NCBI RefSeq assembly: GCF_019711395.1
Contig: NZ_JAIGNL010000001.1
Coordinates: 372,001-436,000, forward strand
Direction of reading: 5' to 3'
DNA length: 64,000 nucleotides
Origin: Qipengyuania xiapuensis
GTDB lineage: Bacteria > Pseudomonadota > Alphaproteobacteria > Sphingomonadales > Sphingomonadaceae
The stretch's first letter is position 1. The number at the start of each line of letters is the position of its first letter. The notes below the pieces were generated by a model. The model worked only from the letters and a program-made list of their open reading frames with translations, had not been told where the DNA came from and did not search any database. This document shows positions 33,716-42,906 of this stretch, in pieces. The translations under genes and the position numbers were made by a program.

Positions 33716-35527
33716 TCAGGCCGTTTCGGTGCCGAATTGCAGCTGCGCAAGCCGCGCGTAGAGCCCGCCATTGGACGAAAGCTGGTCGTGCGTACCCTGC
33801 TCTACGATGCGCCCGTCTTCCATCACGACGATGCGGTCCGCGGCGCGCACGGTCGCAAGACGGTGCGCGATGACCAGCGTGGTGCGGTCTTCCATCAGGT
33901 TCTCGAGCGCGTCCTGTACGAGCCGTTCGCTTTCGGCATCGAGCGCGCTGGTGGCCTCGTCGAGCAGCAGGATCGGCGCATCGCGCAGCAGCGCGCGGGC
34001 GATCGCAATGCGCTGACGCTGGCCGCCGGAAAGCTGCGTGCCGTTCTCGCCGAGGTGCGTATCGAGGCCCTGCGGCAGGTTCTCGAGGAATTCGGCCGCA
34101 TTGGCAGCGCGGGCTGCGGCCCAGACCTGCTCGTCGCTCGCCTCCCAGTTGCCGTAACGCAGGTTGTCGCGCGCATTGGCGGAGAACAGCACGCCTTCCT
34201 GCGGGACGAAAGCGATGCGCTTGCGGATCTCGGCGGGGTCGGCCTTGGTCAGGGGGATGCCGTCGAGGCGCACCGTGCCGGCCTGCGGGTCGTAGAACCG
34301 CTCGGCAAGCTGGAAGATGGTCGACTTGCCTGCGCCCGAGGGGCCGACGATGGCGACCGTCTCGCCCGGTTCGACCTCGAGGCTGAAATCCTCGAGCGCG
34401 GCGGTTTCGGGCCGCGTAGGATAGCGGAAATCGACATTGCGGAACGAAAGGCTGCCGCGCGGCGGCACGGGCAGCGGCATGGGCTTTTCGGGCGCGGCGA
34501 TCTCGGGCGTCTCGTCGAGCAGTTCCGAGAGGCGACTTGCGGCACCCGCAGCGCGAAGCAGGTCGCCATAGACCTCGGTCAGTGCGCCGAATGCACCGGC
34601 CACCAGCGCGGATGCGAAGACGAAGCTGACGATCGTGCCGTAGGTGATGGCGCCGTCATTGGCGGCTTCCGCCCCGCGCCAGACGAGCACGGTGATGCCG
34701 CCGAAGATGAACAGGATGATGCAGGCCGTCAGTGCCGCTCGGATGATGATCCGGCGCTTGGCGACGGTGAAGGTGCGTTCGACCGTGTCCTCGAACCGCG
34801 CATGCTCGCGGCTCTCCTGGTTGAAGCCCTGCACGATCTTCATCGCAGAAAGCACCTCGGTGACATTCGCGCCGATATCGGCAACGCGGTCCTGGCTGGT
34901 GCGGCTGACCTTGCGCAGCCGACGGCCGAACAGCGTGATCGGGATCACGATCAGCGGGATGATCAGCACTAGGCCGATGGTCAGTCCCGGCACGAGATAG
35001 AACAGGTAGGCGGTGCCGCCGATCGCTACGAGCACATTGCGCAGGGCTACAGATACGGTGGTGCCGACCATGGTTTCGATCAGCGCGGTGTCGCTGGTCA
35101 TGCGGCTGGAAATTTCCTTGGGGCTGTTCACCTCGTAAAAGCCCGGCGCGAGGCGCAGGAGGTTCTGCTGCACGCGTTTGCGGACATCGGCGACCACGCG
35201 CTCGCCCAGCCAGCTGACGAAGTAGAATCGCAGCGCCGTACCCAGCGCCAGCACACCGACGATGGACAGCAGGACCTCGAACCAGAATGTGAGCTGCGAG
35301 CCATCGCCGCCCATGCCCTGGTCGACCACGAACCGGAGCCCGGCCGGGATCGCCAACGTCGCGCCTGCGGTGATGATGAGCGCGACCAGAGCCATCGCGA
35401 CATGACCGGGATAATTGCGCATTTCGGCAAAAACCATGCGCAACGGCCGCAGCGTACGCGGCTCGCTCTTGCGTCGCCGCGCGAACAGCTTGCGCTTTTT
35501 CTTCTGTCCGGCGCCCGTCTCGTCCAT
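33716..35527 (-). CDS. ABC exporter, fused membrane and ATPase domains (MsbA/LmrA type)
   Basis: The 603-residue half-transporter has six transmembrane helices (about 45-330) and an NBD with Walker A GPSGAGKST, Q-loop FVPQEG, signature LSGGQRQRIAIARA and Walker B ILLLDEATSALD. It works as a homodimer and exports a hydrophobic substrate such as a lipid or drug; substrate unknown. The basic N-terminus (KKKRKLFARRRKS) precedes helix 1. ATG 35527 has GGTGG 7 nt upstream; GTG 35536 is an alternative. Confidence 0.9.
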   Translation of the reverse strand: MDETGAGQKKKRKLFARRRKSEPRTLRPLRMVFAEMRNYPGHVAMALVALIITAGATLAIPAGLRFVVDQGMGGDGSQLTFWFEVLLSIVGVLALGTALRFYFVSWLGERVVADVRKRVQQNLLRLAPGFYEVNSPKEISSRMTSDTALIETMVGTTVSVALRNVLVAIGGTAYLFYLVPGLTIGLVLIIPLIVIPITLFGRRLRKVSRTSQDRVADIGANVTEVLSAMKIVQGFNQESREHARFEDTVERTFTVAKRRIIIRAALTACIILFIFGGITVLVWRGAEAANDGAITYGTIVSFVFASALVAGAFGALTEVYGDLLRAAGAASRLSELLDETPEIAAPEKPMPLPVPPRGSLSFRNVDFRYPTRPETAALEDFSLEVEPGETVAIVGPSGAGKSTIFQLAERFYDPQAGTVRLDGIPLTKADPAEIRKRIAFVPQEGVLFSANARDNLRYGNWEASDEQVWAAARAANAAEFLENLPQGLDTHLGENGTQLSGGQRQRIAIARALLRDAPILLLDEATSALDAESERLVQDALENLMEDRTTLVIAHRLATVRAADRIVVMEDGRIVEQGTHDQLSSNGGLYARLAQLQFGTETA

Positions 35528-35596
35528 TCCGCCCACCTAGTGTGCGCGTTACCCAAAATCCACAGCAGAGCGGCCTTACCGGCACTTTTACCCAGT

Positions 35597-35611
35597 TTGT
35601 GCATTGCACAA
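35597..35611. promoter_or_regulatory. Perfect 15-bp inverted repeat, PhaR-like operator before phaZ
   Basis: TTGTGCA (35597-35603) and TGCACAA (35605-35611) are perfectly complementary around one T. TGC/GCA palindromes of this type are bound by the polyhydroxyalkanoate regulator PhaR. It sits 79 bp upstream of the PHB depolymerase start and 70 bp from the divergent ABC exporter start. Confidence 0.6.
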
Positions 35612-35689
35612 TGACGATCCACGGGGCAGAACCCCCGTCCGACTTTCTCCCGCAAAGAAAATAAAAAGCGCGGGCCGCAGGGGACGAGA

Positions 35690-36910
35690 ATGCTTTACCA
35701 CGCCTATGAACTGCAGCGCAGCTGGCTTTCGAGCGCCAGCACCTGGGCCTCCATCGGTGCCGAGATGCTGTCCAATCCAGCGCTGCCATTCGGTTACATG
35801 GGCATGGGTCCCGTCGCCGCGAGCGCGCTCGACGTTTTTGCCCACGCCACTGCCACCTATGGCAAGCCCGCATGGGGCATCGAAGAGGTCGAAGTGGACG
35901 GCAAGCACCACGCGGTCGAGGAAGCGACCGTGCTGAACAAGCCCTTCGGCGATCTCAAGCGCTTCCGACGCGATGACCTGCCCGAGGATGCGCCGCGCCT
36001 GCTGGTCGTCGCGCCGATGAGCGGACACTACGCGACGCTGCTGCGCGGCACGGTCGAGCGGATGCTGCAGGAATACACGGTCTATGTCACCGACTGGGCC
36101 GATGCGCGCAATGTGCCGCTGCACGAAGGGCATTTCGACCTCGACGATTATATGGACTACGTGATCGACTTCCTCGAGCACATCGGTCCCGGCGCGCATA
36201 CCATGGCCGTTTGCCAGCCCTCGGTCCCGGTGTTCGCCGCGACCGCGATCATGAACCGCGATAAGCATCCCTGCACGCCGAAGACGCTGACCATGATGGG
36301 CGGCCCGATCGACACGCGCTGTTCGCCCACCAGCGTCAACGATCTCGCGATGGAACGCCCGATCGAGTGGTTCCGCCAGAACGTGATCGCCACTGTCCCA
36401 ATGCAGTATCGCGGCTCCGGACGCCGGGTCTACCCCGGCTTCATGCAGCTTGCCGGCTTCATGAGCATGAACCTCGGCAATCACATGATGAGCCATTATG
36501 AGATGTTCAAACACCTCACGGTGGGCGACGAGGCAAGCGCGCAGGCGACCAAGGATTTCTACGACGAGTATCGCAGCGTCTGCGACATGACCGCGGAGTT
36601 CTACCTGCAGACGGTGCAGGAGGTCTTCCAGGACCACGCGATCCCCAACGGCACCTTCATGCACCGCGGCAAGCGCATCGACCTTGGCGATATCACCCAG
36701 ACCGCGCTGCTCGCCATCGAGGGCGAACGCGACGATATTTCGGGCCTCGGCCAGACCAAGGCCGCGCTCGACCTGACGCCGAACCTCAAGGACGCGAAGA
36801 AGCGCTACTACATGGCCGAAGGCGCCGGGCATTACGGCATCTTCAATGGCAGCAGGTGGCGCGACAAGATCGCCCCGGTGGTCGAGGAATTCATCGCCGC
36901 GCACGGGTAG
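35690..36910 (+). CDS. phaZ: Intracellular poly(3-hydroxybutyrate) depolymerase
   Basis: The 406-residue protein matches the PhaZ1-type intracellular depolymerases, with the cysteine nucleophile Cys175 in AVCQPSVPVFA and the C-terminal His in EGAGHYGIF. There is no signal peptide. It breaks down native PHB granules into 3-hydroxybutyrate oligomers. A PhaR-like palindrome lies upstream, in agreement with control by PHB status. Phasin, synthase and PhaR genes are not in this window. Confidence 0.9.
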   Translation: MLYHAYELQRSWLSSASTWASIGAEMLSNPALPFGYMGMGPVAASALDVFAHATATYGKPAWGIEEVEVDGKHHAVEEATVLNKPFGDLKRFRRDDLPEDAPRLLVVAPMSGHYATLLRGTVERMLQEYTVYVTDWADARNVPLHEGHFDLDDYMDYVIDFLEHIGPGAHTMAVCQPSVPVFAATAIMNRDKHPCTPKTLTMMGGPIDTRCSPTSVNDLAMERPIEWFRQNVIATVPMQYRGSGRRVYPGFMQLAGFMSMNLGNHMMSHYEMFKHLTVGDEASAQATKDFYDEYRSVCDMTAEFYLQTVQEVFQDHAIPNGTFMHRGKRIDLGDITQTALLAIEGERDDISGLGQTKAALDLTPNLKDAKKRYYMAEGAGHYGIFNGSRWRDKIAPVVEEFIAAHG

Positions 36911-37034
36911 GGGCGAATCCGGCCCTTATTCGGGAAAACCCCGCTAAAAGAACGGCTTGTCGGTGCTTTTGCGAAAGGCGCCGTCCGGGCCTATGGTTCC
37001 GTCCATTGAGAGGGTCGCTCGATGGGAGGAAACC

Positions 37035-37613
37035 ATGAGGAAATCCGACGCTCTCGCAGCCATTGCGCTGCTCGCTCTCGCAACCGGCTGCAGCAAGGTC
37101 GAAGAGGCTGATACCGGTACCGCAGACGGTGCCGACGCCGCGACCACTGCCGAACAGACACCGCTCGAAAGCGCACTTTCGGCCGGTCCCGAAGACGTGA
37201 CGAACAACGCCACGGTGCTCGATGCCGATGGCAATGTCGTGCGCGAGGGCTCGAACGGCTGGACCTGTATCGCCGAGACGCCCGGCATGGGCCCGATGTG
37301 CAACGACGCGGTCTGGATGGAAGCGCTGGGAGCGCTGCAGGCTGGCGAGCCCTTCCCGACCGGGAAATTCGGCATGTCCTACATGCTTGCCGGCGAGGGC
37401 GGTGCACCGGGCGTCAGCAATCTCGACCCTTCGGCGACCGAGCCGACGGATGACAACATGTGGATCAAGGACGGTCCGCACCTGATGATCATCCTGCCCG
37501 ACCCGGCGCTCTACGCAGACATGACCAATGACACGTCCGAGCCAGTCTATGTCATGTGGAAGGACACGCCCTACGCACACCTCATGGTCCGGATTTCGCC
37601 GGCCGAGGAGTAA
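37035..37613 (+). CDS. Lipoprotein, hypothetical
   Basis: The 192-residue protein has a lipobox ATGC (AIALLALATGCSKVEEAD), a Thr/Ala/Asp-rich linker and a folded domain with WTCIAETPGMGPMCNDAVW, containing two Cys that could form a disulfide, and KDGPHLMIILPDP. GGGAGGA precedes the ATG. I do not recognise a named family with certainty. It stands alone between phaZ and the convergent L,D-transpeptidase gene. Confidence 0.75.
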   Translation: MRKSDALAAIALLALATGCSKVEEADTGTADGADAATTAEQTPLESALSAGPEDVTNNATVLDADGNVVREGSNGWTCIAETPGMGPMCNDAVWMEALGALQAGEPFPTGKFGMSYMLAGEGGAPGVSNLDPSATEPTDDNMWIKDGPHLMIILPDPALYADMTNDTSEPVYVMWKDTPYAHLMVRISPAEE

Positions 37614-37628
37614 CCGGTCCTGGCGGCG

Positions 37629-38612
37629 TCACTCGTTCGCCGCGAGCACCGTGATCGGGACCGCTGTCGTTTCGGCACTGACCCGCGCATGGGTGATCAG
37701 GACATGCGTGCCCGGCGCCATTTCGCGCTTCAGCCGTGTCAGCATTCCGTGCGGCATGCGCAGGCGGGACAGTGCTGTCGCGTCGGCCGCGTGCGTGTCG
37801 TCCTTGTGATGGCCCGGCAGCGGCACGAGCGACCAGTGCGCTGCTCCTTGCGCATCGACCGTCAGCGTCGCGACCATCGTGGCGCTCGGCGGGCCGGGCA
37901 GTTCGACGCGCGAGCGGCCGACCTCAATCCCGTTGCGCAGCACGACCATCTCCTGGTCGGAGGTCGAAATGACCACCGCCAGCGGACCTTCGGTGCCTTC
38001 CTCTTCCTCCCACCGGTACGTGGACTGAAGCGGCTGATACCCCTGCGGCAGGCCTTCGACCGTTGCTGGCGAGAGAACTCCTGCCGCGGGGATTTTCACT
38101 GGAGCGCCCGCGCGGCCCTGGACGATCACGGTCCCGCCCATAGAGGTCGTGCCGAACAGCTCGTGCGCGAAATTGTAGGGTAGGTGCACGCAGCCATGGC
38201 TTTCGGGATAGCCGGGCAGGCCGCCCGCGTGCAGCGCAACCCCGTCCCACGTCAGCCTCTGCTGGAAGGGCATCGGCGCGTTGTTGTAGGTCGAGGAATG
38301 GTGGTTGCGATCCTTCTGGAGGATCTTGAACACGCCGGTCGGCGTCTCGTGCCCGGGCTTGCCGGTGGAGACGGTGGAGACTCCGATACGGATCCCGTTG
38401 CGATAGATATCCGCGACCTGCCGCGTTAGGTCGACATAGACGACCACCGGGCCATCGGGCGAAATTTCCGGAGCCCAGACCCATTCGCCGGGCTTCAATT
38501 CGCTCGCGCGCTGCGCCAGCTCGACGGGCGAGGTGACTTTCGCGCCCTGCGCAAGCGCCGTAAGGGGCGTGCAAGCCAGTGCGATTGCCAATGCCAGTGC
38601 CGTACTCCGCAT
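37629..38612 (-). CDS. L,D-transpeptidase (YkuD), exported
   Basis: The 327-residue protein has a signal peptide (cleavage near LTALAQG), then a YkuD domain with the catalytic HAGG (His128) and SHGCVHL (His139, Cys141). It forms or attaches L,D-crosslinks in peptidoglycan. The canonical Arg after SHGC is replaced: SHGCVHLPY has His where most have Arg. The C-terminal 150 residues are an extra domain without recognised motifs. GGGAGGA precedes the ATG. Confidence 0.88.
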   Translation of the reverse strand: MRSTALALAIALACTPLTALAQGAKVTSPVELAQRASELKPGEWVWAPEISPDGPVVVYVDLTRQVADIYRNGIRIGVSTVSTGKPGHETPTGVFKILQKDRNHHSSTYNNAPMPFQQRLTWDGVALHAGGLPGYPESHGCVHLPYNFAHELFGTTSMGGTVIVQGRAGAPVKIPAAGVLSPATVEGLPQGYQPLQSTYRWEEEEGTEGPLAVVISTSDQEMVVLRNGIEVGRSRVELPGPPSATMVATLTVDAQGAAHWSLVPLPGHHKDDTHAADATALSRLRMPHGMLTRLKREMAPGTHVLITHARVSAETTAVPITVLAANE

Positions 38613-38695
38613 GAAATCCTCCCGCTCTTTGACTTGCGAAGTCTGTCCAAGCGCGAGGTGCGGGTCAATCACCCCAAAGGTGAATTTACGCGCGG

Positions 38696-38725
38696 TTGGC
38701 GGGGAGATGCGGAAAGTGATAAAAT
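38696..38725 (+). promoter_or_regulatory. Candidate housekeeping promoter
   Basis: TTGGCG (38696-38701) and TAAAAT (38720-38725) are separated by 18 bp, matching 4 and 5 of the sigma-70 consensus bases. The start would fall about 40 bp before the SpoIIAA-like gene. Confidence 0.5.
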
Positions 38726-38772
38726 AGTCCCGTCAATCCGAGGGTCGCTTTTCCTGACGAGGGGAAGTGCAC

Positions 38773-39138
38773 ATGCTCACCATCACCAAGCCATCGGCCA
38801 ACCGCGTCGACATCGATCTCGACGGCAAGATCGATGCCGACATCATGCGCAGCGCGCTCGACGAACTCATCGCCAAGTCCGAAGGCGTTGAGCACGGGAG
38901 GATGCTCTACCGCATCCGCAATTTCGAGCTGCCGACACTGGGCGCCATCGGCGTCGAGTTCAGCCGCCTGCCCAAGCTCTTCGGGCTGCTCGGCGCGTTC
39001 GACAAATGCGCAGTGCTGAGCGATTCCGAATGGCTCAGGAACGCGGCAGAGATCGAAGGCGCACTCTTCCCCGGCATCAAGATAAAGGGCTTCAACCTCG
39101 ACCAGCAGGACGTCGCGGAGGAATGGCTGGCGCTTTAG
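38773..39138 (+). CDS. SpoIIAA-like/STAS-fold protein
   Basis: The 121-residue protein (VDIDLDGKIDADIMRSALDE, MLYRIRNFELPTLGAIGVEF) fits the SpoIIAA-like family of small cytoplasmic STAS-fold proteins, which bind hydrophobic ligands or partner proteins; the precise role is unknown. The GAGGGGAAG preceding sequence favours ATG 38773 over GTG 38767. Its TAG overlaps the TAA of the convergent fghA gene in a TTAG. Confidence 0.75.
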   Translation: MLTITKPSANRVDIDLDGKIDADIMRSALDELIAKSEGVEHGRMLYRIRNFELPTLGAIGVEFSRLPKLFGLLGAFDKCAVLSDSEWLRNAAEIEGALFPGIKIKGFNLDQQDVAEEWLAL

Positions 39139-39974
39139 CCCAATCGCTCAGCGTGCCACTTCACGTGTTCGGCCATGAAGGTCGAGATGAAGTAGTAGGA
39201 GTGGTCGTAGCCTTCCTGCATGCGGATCTCGGCGGGGATGCCTGCCTTGGCACAGGCCATCGAGAGGAGGCCGGTCTTGAGCTGTTCCTCGAGGAAATTG
39301 TCCGCCGTGCCCTGTTCCACCAGCAGGTTGTCTAGGCGAGCGCCGTTCTCGATCAGCGCGACGGCATCGTATTCGGCCCAGGCCTCGCGGCCCTCGCCCA
39401 GATAGCGGGAGAGCGCCTTTTCGCCCCACGGCACCTTTGTCGGCGCGACGATGGGGGCGAAGGCGCTGACCGAGCGGAAGCGGCCCTCGTTGCGCAGGGC
39501 GATGGTGAGCGCACCATGGCCGCCCATCGAGTGGCCGGTGATGCCCTGCCGCGCCATGTCTGCGGGGAAGGTCGCCGCGATCACGCCGGGCAGTTCGTCC
39601 TCGATATAGCTGCGCATGCGGTAGTGCTTGGACCACGGCTGCTGCGTCGCATCGACATAGAAGCCCGCACCCTTCCCGAAGTCGTATTCGTCAGCAGCGT
39701 CTGGCACGTCGTCACCGCGTGGGCTGGTGTCGGGCGCGACGAAGATCACGCCGTGCTCGGCGCATGCCTGCCGGAATTCGCCCTTCTCGGTTACATTGGC
39801 GTGAGTGCAGGTGAGGCCCGACAGGTACCACAGCACCGGCAGCTTCGCGCCTTCCTCGTGCGGCGGGACATAGACCGAGAAGGTCATTTCGGTCCCCGTC
39901 GCCTCCGAGTGGTGCGAGAGGACGAACTGGTCGCCCCCGAAAGCCTTGTTCTGCGAAAGGTATTCGAGCGTCAT
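39135..39974 (-). CDS. fghA: S-formylglutathione hydrolase
   Basis: The 279-residue esterase D family protein has the nucleophile Ser149 in GHSMGGHGALT and LSGLTCTHANVTEKG, a block diagnostic for FghA. It releases formate and glutathione from S-formylglutathione, the product of FrmA, encoded 1.3 kb upstream on the same strand. Between them lie a YbaK-domain gene, a VOC gene and a cupin gene. Confidence 0.94.
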   Translation of the reverse strand: MTLEYLSQNKAFGGDQFVLSHHSEATGTEMTFSVYVPPHEEGAKLPVLWYLSGLTCTHANVTEKGEFRQACAEHGVIFVAPDTSPRGDDVPDAADEYDFGKGAGFYVDATQQPWSKHYRMRSYIEDELPGVIAATFPADMARQGITGHSMGGHGALTIALRNEGRFRSVSAFAPIVAPTKVPWGEKALSRYLGEGREAWAEYDAVALIENGARLDNLLVEQGTADNFLEEQLKTGLLSMACAKAGIPAEIRMQEGYDHSYYFISTFMAEHVKWHAERLG

Positions 39975-39989
39975 TGGGTATCCTGGAAA

Positions 39990-40493
39990 TCAGTCTTGCG
40001 CGGGGATGTCCGCGACGAGCGGCGCATGACCCCAATGCTCGAGCAGCCGCAAGGTGTCCGCGCCGGACAGGCCGATGGTCGCGGTATTGCGAAGCGGGTG
40101 GACGTTGATGCGCTCAGCCCCGGCAAGACTGCGGTCTAGCACCACGGTGATGCTGCCGGGCTCAGCATTGATCGCGCCCAGCGGCGTGACGGAACCGGGC
40201 GTGAGGCCCAAAAGACGCTCCATCGCATCGGGCTTGCCGAAGCTCACGCGCTTGCAGCCGATGGCGGACGGCAGCCCCTTGAGATTCACGCGCATCTCGG
40301 CTGGCACGGTGACCAGCCAGAAGTCGCCGCCGGCATCTTTCAGGAACAGGTTCTTGGTATGCTCGCCGGGGATGCTCGCCTTGATCTCGCGGCTTTCCTC
40401 GACGGTGAACACGGCCTCGTGTTCGTGATGTTCGAAGGGGATTGCGAGCGCTTCGATATCCGCCCGCAATCCCGCTTCGATGGTGTCGCTCAA
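39990..40493 (-). CDS. YbaK/ProX-domain aminoacyl-tRNA deacylase
   Basis: The 167-residue protein reads FEHHEHEAVFTVEESREIK, then TKNLFLKDAGGDFWLVTVP, the pattern of Prolyl-tRNA editing domains of the PrdX type. It hydrolyses mischarged tRNA (commonly Ala-tRNA-Pro). No ATG lies in the N-terminal region: TTG 40493 is the best conventional start, and an in-frame CTG at 40502 overlaps the TGA of the VOC gene. Confidence 0.82.
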   Translation of the reverse strand: MSDTIEAGLRADIEALAIPFEHHEHEAVFTVEESREIKASIPGEHTKNLFLKDAGGDFWLVTVPAEMRVNLKGLPSAIGCKRVSFGKPDAMERLLGLTPGSVTPLGAINAEPGSITVVLDRSLAGAERINVHPLRNTATIGLSGADTLRLLEHWGHAPLVADIPAQD

Positions 40494-40498
40494 GCGGC

Positions 40499-40870
40499 TC
40501 AGCCCAGACGGTGAAGGGCGCAGAGCTTGTTGCCGTCGGGATCGCGCAGATAGGCGAGATACATGCCCGAGCCGGGGCGTTCGCCCGGCGGATCCTCGAT
40601 TGCCGTACCGCCGGCCTCGACGCCCGCTGCGTGCCATGCGTCAGCCTGTTCGGGAGTCATGGCGAAACCGATCGTGCAGCCATTGCCCGCCGTTGCAGGT
40701 TCGCCGTCGATCGGCTTGGTCACGAGGAACGCGCCGTCGTTGTAGAGATACATCAGGCGTCCCTTGTCATCGACGATCGCCTCGCGTCCGCCGATCGCCT
40801 TGAAGGTCGCATCGTAGAATTTCTTCGAACGTTCGATGTCGTTCGAACCTACCATCATGTGACTGTACAT
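40499..40870 (-). CDS. VOC family protein in formaldehyde cluster
   Basis: The 123-residue protein begins MYSHMMVGSNDIERSKKFYD and ends LRDPDGNKLCALHRLG, a single VOC module. Its place between frmA and fghA suggests a role with glutathione adducts, for which the glyoxalase fold is suited, but the reaction is unknown. Confidence 0.8.
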   Translation of the reverse strand: MYSHMMVGSNDIERSKKFYDATFKAIGGREAIVDDKGRLMYLYNDGAFLVTKPIDGEPATAGNGCTIGFAMTPEQADAWHAAGVEAGGTAIEDPPGERPGSGMYLAYLRDPDGNKLCALHRLG

Positions 40871-40882
40871 GGGTCTCTCTCC

Positions 40883-41236
40883 TTATGCCTCGACCGCCTT
40901 GGTCGCAGTTGCTTCATCTCCGGTATTCGGCGCATTTTCCGGGTCCAGCAGCAGGACCTGCACCTCGCCCTTGCGCGCGAATGGCTTGTGCTCCTCTCCC
41001 GCCTCGATCAGCAGGAGGTCGCCGGGCAAGAGCGTCTCCGTGCGGTCGCGGAAAAGGATATCGAGCTCGCCGTCCACGCACAGGAATAGCTCGTCATGCG
41101 TGTGGCTGTGCCAGTCGAACTCGCCTTCGAGCTTGGCGATGCGGACCTCGTGACCCTCATAGCGCGCGACGATGCGCGGCGCCCAGTGTTCGCTGAAGCC
41201 AGCGAACTTCTGGGCAAGGGTCACCTTGGCCGGCAT
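40883..41236 (-). CDS. Cupin-domain protein in formaldehyde cluster
   Basis: The 117-residue protein has cupin motif 1 FDWHSHTHDELFLCVDGEL with two His and a Glu ready for metal binding, and motif 2 PGDLLLIEAGEEHKPFA. The ATG overlaps the frmA stop (ATGA), so it is translated with frmA. Function unknown; a metal-dependent isomerase or a scavenger of adducts is possible. Confidence 0.8.
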   Translation of the reverse strand: MPAKVTLAQKFAGFSEHWAPRIVARYEGHEVRIAKLEGEFDWHSHTHDELFLCVDGELDILFRDRTETLLPGDLLLIEAGEEHKPFARKGEVQVLLLDPENAPNTGDEATATKAVEA

Positions 41237-42345
41237 CAGTCGAAGACGACCACGCTGCGGATGCTTTCGCCTGCATGCATCAGGTCGAAGCCCTTGTTGA
41301 TCTCTTCGAGCTTGAGGACGTGGGTGATCATCGGGTCGATCTCGATCTTCCCGTTCATGTACCAGTCCACGATCTTGGGCACGTCGGTGCGGCCCTTGGC
41401 CCCGCCGAAGGCCGTGCCGCGCCAGTTGCGGCCCGTGACCAGCTGGAACGGGCGGGTTTCGATCGTCTTGCCTGCTTCCGCCACACCGATGATGATGCTC
41501 GTGCCCCAGCCCTTGTGGCAGCACTCCAGCGCATCGCGCATGACCGCCGTGTTGCCGGTGCAGTCGAAGCTGTAGTCCGCGCCGCCGTCGAGCATTTCGA
41601 CGAGATGTGCGACCACGTCCGACACTTCCTTCGGATTGACGAAGTCGGTCATGCCGAACTTCTCGCCCCATTCCTTCTTGGAATTGTTGATGTCGACGCC
41701 GACGATGCGGTCTGCGCCGGCCATCTTCGCGCCCTGGATCACGTTCAGCCCGATGCCGCCGAGGCCGAAAACCACGACATTGTCGCCCGGCTTCACTTGC
41801 GCCGTGTTGACCACCGCGCCCACGCCCGTCGTTACGCCGCAGCCGACGTAGCAGGTGGTGTGGAAGGGTGCGTCCTCGCGGATCTTGGCGACCGCGATCT
41901 CGGGCAGGACGGTGTAGTTCGAGAAGGTCGAGCAGCCCATGTAGTGGTAGATCGGCTTGCCCTGATAGCTGAACCGCGTCGTCCCGTCGGGCATCAGTCC
42001 CTTGCCCTGCGTTTCGCGGATCGCGCTGCACAGGTTGGTCTTGCCCGAAAGGCACATCTTACACTGGCGGCATTCCGGCGTGTAGAGCGGGATCACGTGG
42101 TCGCCCGGCTTGACCGAGGTCACGCCCTTGCCGACTTCGCGCACCACGCCGCAGCCTTCGTGGCCGAGCACGCTTGGGAAGATGCCCTCGCTGTCGAAAC
42201 CGTCGAGCGTATAGGCATCGGTGTGGCAGATGCCCGTCGCCTTGATCTCGACCAGCACCTCGCCGTCTTTCGGGCCTTCGAGATCGAGTTCGACGATCTC
42301 CAGCGGTTTCTTGGCTTCGAATGCGACGGCAGCACGGGTTTTCAT
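41236..42345 (-). CDS. frmA: S-(hydroxymethyl)glutathione dehydrogenase (class III alcohol dehydrogenase)
   Basis: The 369-residue zinc enzyme has catalytic [12 protein letters not shown] and GHEGCG, the structural zinc segment [18 protein letters not shown] and the NAD-binding [13 protein letters not shown]. It oxidises the spontaneous formaldehyde-glutathione adduct to S-formylglutathione. AGAGGAGA precedes the ATG. It heads the minus-strand run frmA, cupin, VOC, YbaK, fghA. Confidence 0.95.
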   Translation of the reverse strand: MKTRAAVAFEAKKPLEIVELDLEGPKDGEVLVEIKATGICHTDAYTLDGFDSEGIFPSVLGHEGCGVVREVGKGVTSVKPGDHVIPLYTPECRQCKMCLSGKTNLCSAIRETQGKGLMPDGTTRFSYQGKPIYHYMGCSTFSNYTVLPEIAVAKIREDAPFHTTCYVGCGVTTGVGAVVNTAQVKPGDNVVVFGLGGIGLNVIQGAKMAGADRIVGVDINNSKKEWGEKFGMTDFVNPKEVSDVVAHLVEMLDGGADYSFDCTGNTAVMRDALECCHKGWGTSIIIGVAEAGKTIETRPFQLVTGRNWRGTAFGGAKGRTDVPKIVDWYMNGKIEIDPMITHVLKLEEINKGFDLMHAGESIRSVVVFD

Positions 42346-42431
42346 CTGAAACGAATCTCCTCTTGGGCGAGTGGGTAGTGAAGCAGGGGGCGCGGGGCAA
42401 GTTGCTTGCCGTTCACCTGCATCTCTCTACG

Positions 42432-42830
42432 ATGAGGCGCATGACCAGGCCCCTCATCCTTCTCGCCGCTCTCGTCCTTCCGGCCTCGCTGGCCGCACAG
42501 GAAACCGATGCGCCCGTCGATCTCCCCGCGCTCACGCTCGAGCAGCAGACCAACCTGCGCTGCGGTGTCGTCTTCGGGATCGTCGACGGCTACCAGTCCC
42601 GCAATGACGAGCGCGCGCTCGCCTATCCCACGATTGCGCCGCGCGGCCGCGAGTTCTTCGTACGGACAACGGCGAAGATCATGGAAGACGAGCGGTTCAC
42701 GCGGCCCGTGATCGTCAGCCATGTCGGACGGCAGATGGCTTCGCTTGAAACCGATGGCGAGTACGATTTCGAAGCGATCGACGAGATCATGCCCGCCTGC
42801 CTGTCCCTGCTCGACGCATCGGGCCTCTGA
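42432..42830 (+). CDS. Small exported protein, hypothetical
   Basis: About 132 residues with a signal peptide (MTRPLILLAALVLPASLAA, cleavage near AAQETD). The mature domain has two Cys (LRCGVVFGIVDGY and EIMPACLSLLD) that may form a disulfide. ATG 42441 is as plausible a start as ATG 42432. No family recognised. It is followed by another exported protein gene on the same strand. Confidence 0.7.
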   Translation: MRRMTRPLILLAALVLPASLAAQETDAPVDLPALTLEQQTNLRCGVVFGIVDGYQSRNDERALAYPTIAPRGREFFVRTTAKIMEDERFTRPVIVSHVGRQMASLETDGEYDFEAIDEIMPACLSLLDASGL

Positions 42831-42906
42831 GCGCTCCGTTCAGCCCGCTTTCAGCGCCCTCCACCTAGGTCTGCGCGAGTCGCAGAAACCCCGGAGGGAT
42901 CTCCCC

